In this document: one piece after another, positions 35,940 through 36,993 of the stretch
Layout of the letters: each line of letters opens with the position of its first letter
How positions within the stretch are numbered: position 1 is the stretch's first letter
Program-made: the position numbers and the translations under genes
The notes under the pieces: generated by a model
What the model saw: only the letters and a program-made list of their open reading frames with translations
What the model was told of the DNA's origin: nothing
Databases searched by the model: none
Origin: a virus
Length of the DNA stretch: 36,993 nucleotides
Strand: one strand, 5' to 3'
Virus record (IMG/VR): IMGVR_UViG_3300035698_015393
Span: 1 to 36,993 of that record

Positions 35940-36993
35940 TTACCTTCCCCTCTTATGCGTAGTTGAAGTGGAGAATCCGCCAGCCTTCATAATGGCGTCC
36001 CACCAGTCTAATTCGCCCGATATTGGGCCTAATCCGGCCTGTATGCCAGCTGGCAATGCTCCACCGAACTGGTTAATGAGGTAAGATGGGAAGGTTCCCC
36101 AGCCTACTACCGGGCTTCTGTCTGCCCATTCTACCGTTTTCCCTGTCGTAAATAGCGTTTTAGCGTCAGTGAATGACCGCCCAGCGAAGTCTTCTCCTCC
36201 GAATGCGTCATAGACCAAAGAAGGTATCCTGGCTGACTTATGCCTGGCTGACTTGATTGGGTGGACAACGAACTTTACCGGGTCCTTAAAATGGCCAAGG
36301 ATATTCCAGTATTTTCGTATATCTTTATCTCCGCCCAGCCCGTGGTATACGGGAGAAACGTCGATATCAAGCCACTTAAGCCCGCCAGCCTTATATGCGG
36401 CCTTCAGGCGGTCCATAAAGGTCTCATCTTCGTCTAGTCCGGCCATTAGGGCATTAAACATTACGTACCCTGCTGCGGCCTTGAAGCCGATACCGGACCA
36501 GAAAGAGGCGTGTAAGCGGCGTGAGCCAGGTGCACCCTTTTTAACAAGGCCTATCATAGACATTATATTGGAAATTGTCCAGTCGTGGCCTAATAGCATG
36601 AATCTGGCAACGTCTACCTTAGAGGAGCTCACGCTCATTCGTCGCCAATTAAGGCCACCGAAGTCTTCATTCATGAGCCTAGCTACATTAGTTAGGATAT
36701 TATCCCTACCTAGCTGCTTTGATGGCGGGCGTTTAGCATCTTTGCGTAATTGGTGCTTCAGTTCTGTAATCGCGGTCATGGTTTTGAGGCCAGGGCCCAG
36801 GTATTCGAATAAATACCGATCATACCGGTCTATTAATGCGCTGACTTGCTTGGCTGCTTTATCGCCTACTTTGACTCGCTTAGCAAGGAACTTGCTCCAT
36901 GCTGAGTCGTTGTGAGTTCTTCTTGGGTCCCAGTCAGCTCTTATCCCAATAGTCATCTCGTGCTTAACTAGGTCTGTCACGTCGGCATCCAGG
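35940..36993 (-). CDS. Partial large virion-type protein (C-terminal piece)
   Basis: The frame is open to the right edge, so the 5' end is outside the window; the GTG at 36980 is only the first possible start. The visible 350 residues have hydrophobic patches (SGIGFKAAAGYVMFNALMAGL), a WLDIDVSPVYHGLGG stretch, and Lys-rich C-terminal sequence. This resembles the end of large polyvalent or injected virion proteins found in phages with this gene order. Exact function is uncertain. Stop TAA, then a hairpin and the next start. Confidence 0.55.
   Translation of the reverse strand, partial: LDADVTDLVKHEMTIGIRADWDPRRTHNDSAWSKFLAKRVKVGDKAAKQVSALIDRYDRYLFEYLGPGLKTMTAITELKHQLRKDAKRPPSKQLGRDNILTNVARLMNEDFGGLNWRRMSVSSSKVDVARFMLLGHDWTISNIMSMIGLVKKGAPGSRRLHASFWSGIGFKAAAGYVMFNALMAGLDEDETFMDRLKAAYKAGGLKWLDIDVSPVYHGLGGDKDIRKYWNILGHFKDPVKFVVHPIKSARHKSARIPSLVYDAFGGEDFAGRSFTDAKTLFTTGKTVEWADRSPVVGWGTFPSYLINQFGGALPAGIQAGLGPISGELDWWDAIMKAGGFSTSTTHKRGR

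Noticed and set aside
1-36993. Full reassignment of TAG to an amino acid
   Set aside because: TAG is the natural end of about fifteen genes, including the 48-aa gene where TAGGAG overlaps the helicase ribosome site, and the fibre gene ends TAG-TAA. Only local effects are likely.
1-36993. CRISPR array or transposon
   Set aside because: No regularly spaced repeats, transposase genes or terminal inverted repeats were seen.

Overview
The window is part of a tailed double-stranded DNA phage (or prophage) genome. Every well-supported gene lies on the minus strand, packed in short-overlap (ATGA, TAATG) gene strings, so transcription runs from the right edge to the left edge. The host cannot be named from the sequence. 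A dockerin-like calcium motif (about 32.75 kb) hints at a lineage rich in such repeats, but this is weak evidence.

Layout in transcription order (right to left). At 36.99-35.24 kb are a C-terminal piece of a large virion-type protein, a zinc-ribbon protein and an SPFH/stomatin-like protein. At 35.23-34.65 kb is a non-coding stretch with small hairpins. At 34.65-31.08 kb are small early-type genes: two proteins ending in an SSB-tail-like DIPF, a SLOG/DprA-like protein, a dockerin-like protein, a DUF4326-like protein and SSB. At 31.0-27.9 kb are a 3D-domain (cell-wall type) protein and three unrecognised genes. At 27.54-24.71 kb is the most striking region, a four-gene ubiquitin-like conjugation module: a ubiquitin-like protein, an E2-like protein fused to a very cysteine-rich C-terminal domain, a JAMM/JAB peptidase and a ThiF/E1-like enzyme. 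At 24.7-22.8 kb are a DnaD-like replication protein, a broken gene and a run of tRNAs, most of them structurally abnormal. At 22.7-15.2 kb lie a papain-like protein, a DnaB helicase, a PD-(D/E)XK nuclease, an ERF/Rad52-like annealase, NinB-like and NinG-like recombination proteins, a sigma-like factor and nucleotide-metabolism enzymes. At 15.2-10.2 kb are a HAD phosphatase, a membrane protein, a metallophosphoesterase, a Zn/HTH protein, a tail-spike-like beta-helix protein, a secreted protein and a holin-like protein. At 10.2-0 kb is the packaging and head module: small terminase, large terminase with an intein, portal, scaffold, major capsid protein, an endonuclease VII-type HNH protein, a fibre-like protein and a glycosyltransferase-like protein.

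Three otherwise intact genes (large terminase, portal, SLOG protein) are interrupted by in-frame TAG codons, four in all, with the protein sequence resuming in the same frame. TAG is also the ordinary stop of about fifteen other genes, so wholesale reassignment is unlikely; local suppression, split genes or nonsense mutations remain open. Tiny hairpins with a fixed ATC-NNN-GAT top recur in intergenic regions, and two of them display a GGAG ribosome binding site in the loop.

The ubiquitin-like module probably works as a unit. The peptidase may trim the modifier, the E1-like enzyme activates it, and the E2-like enzyme transfers it, with the zinc-rich tail possibly choosing the target. Targets and purpose (virion maturation, host protein tagging or counter-defence) cannot be read from the sequence.
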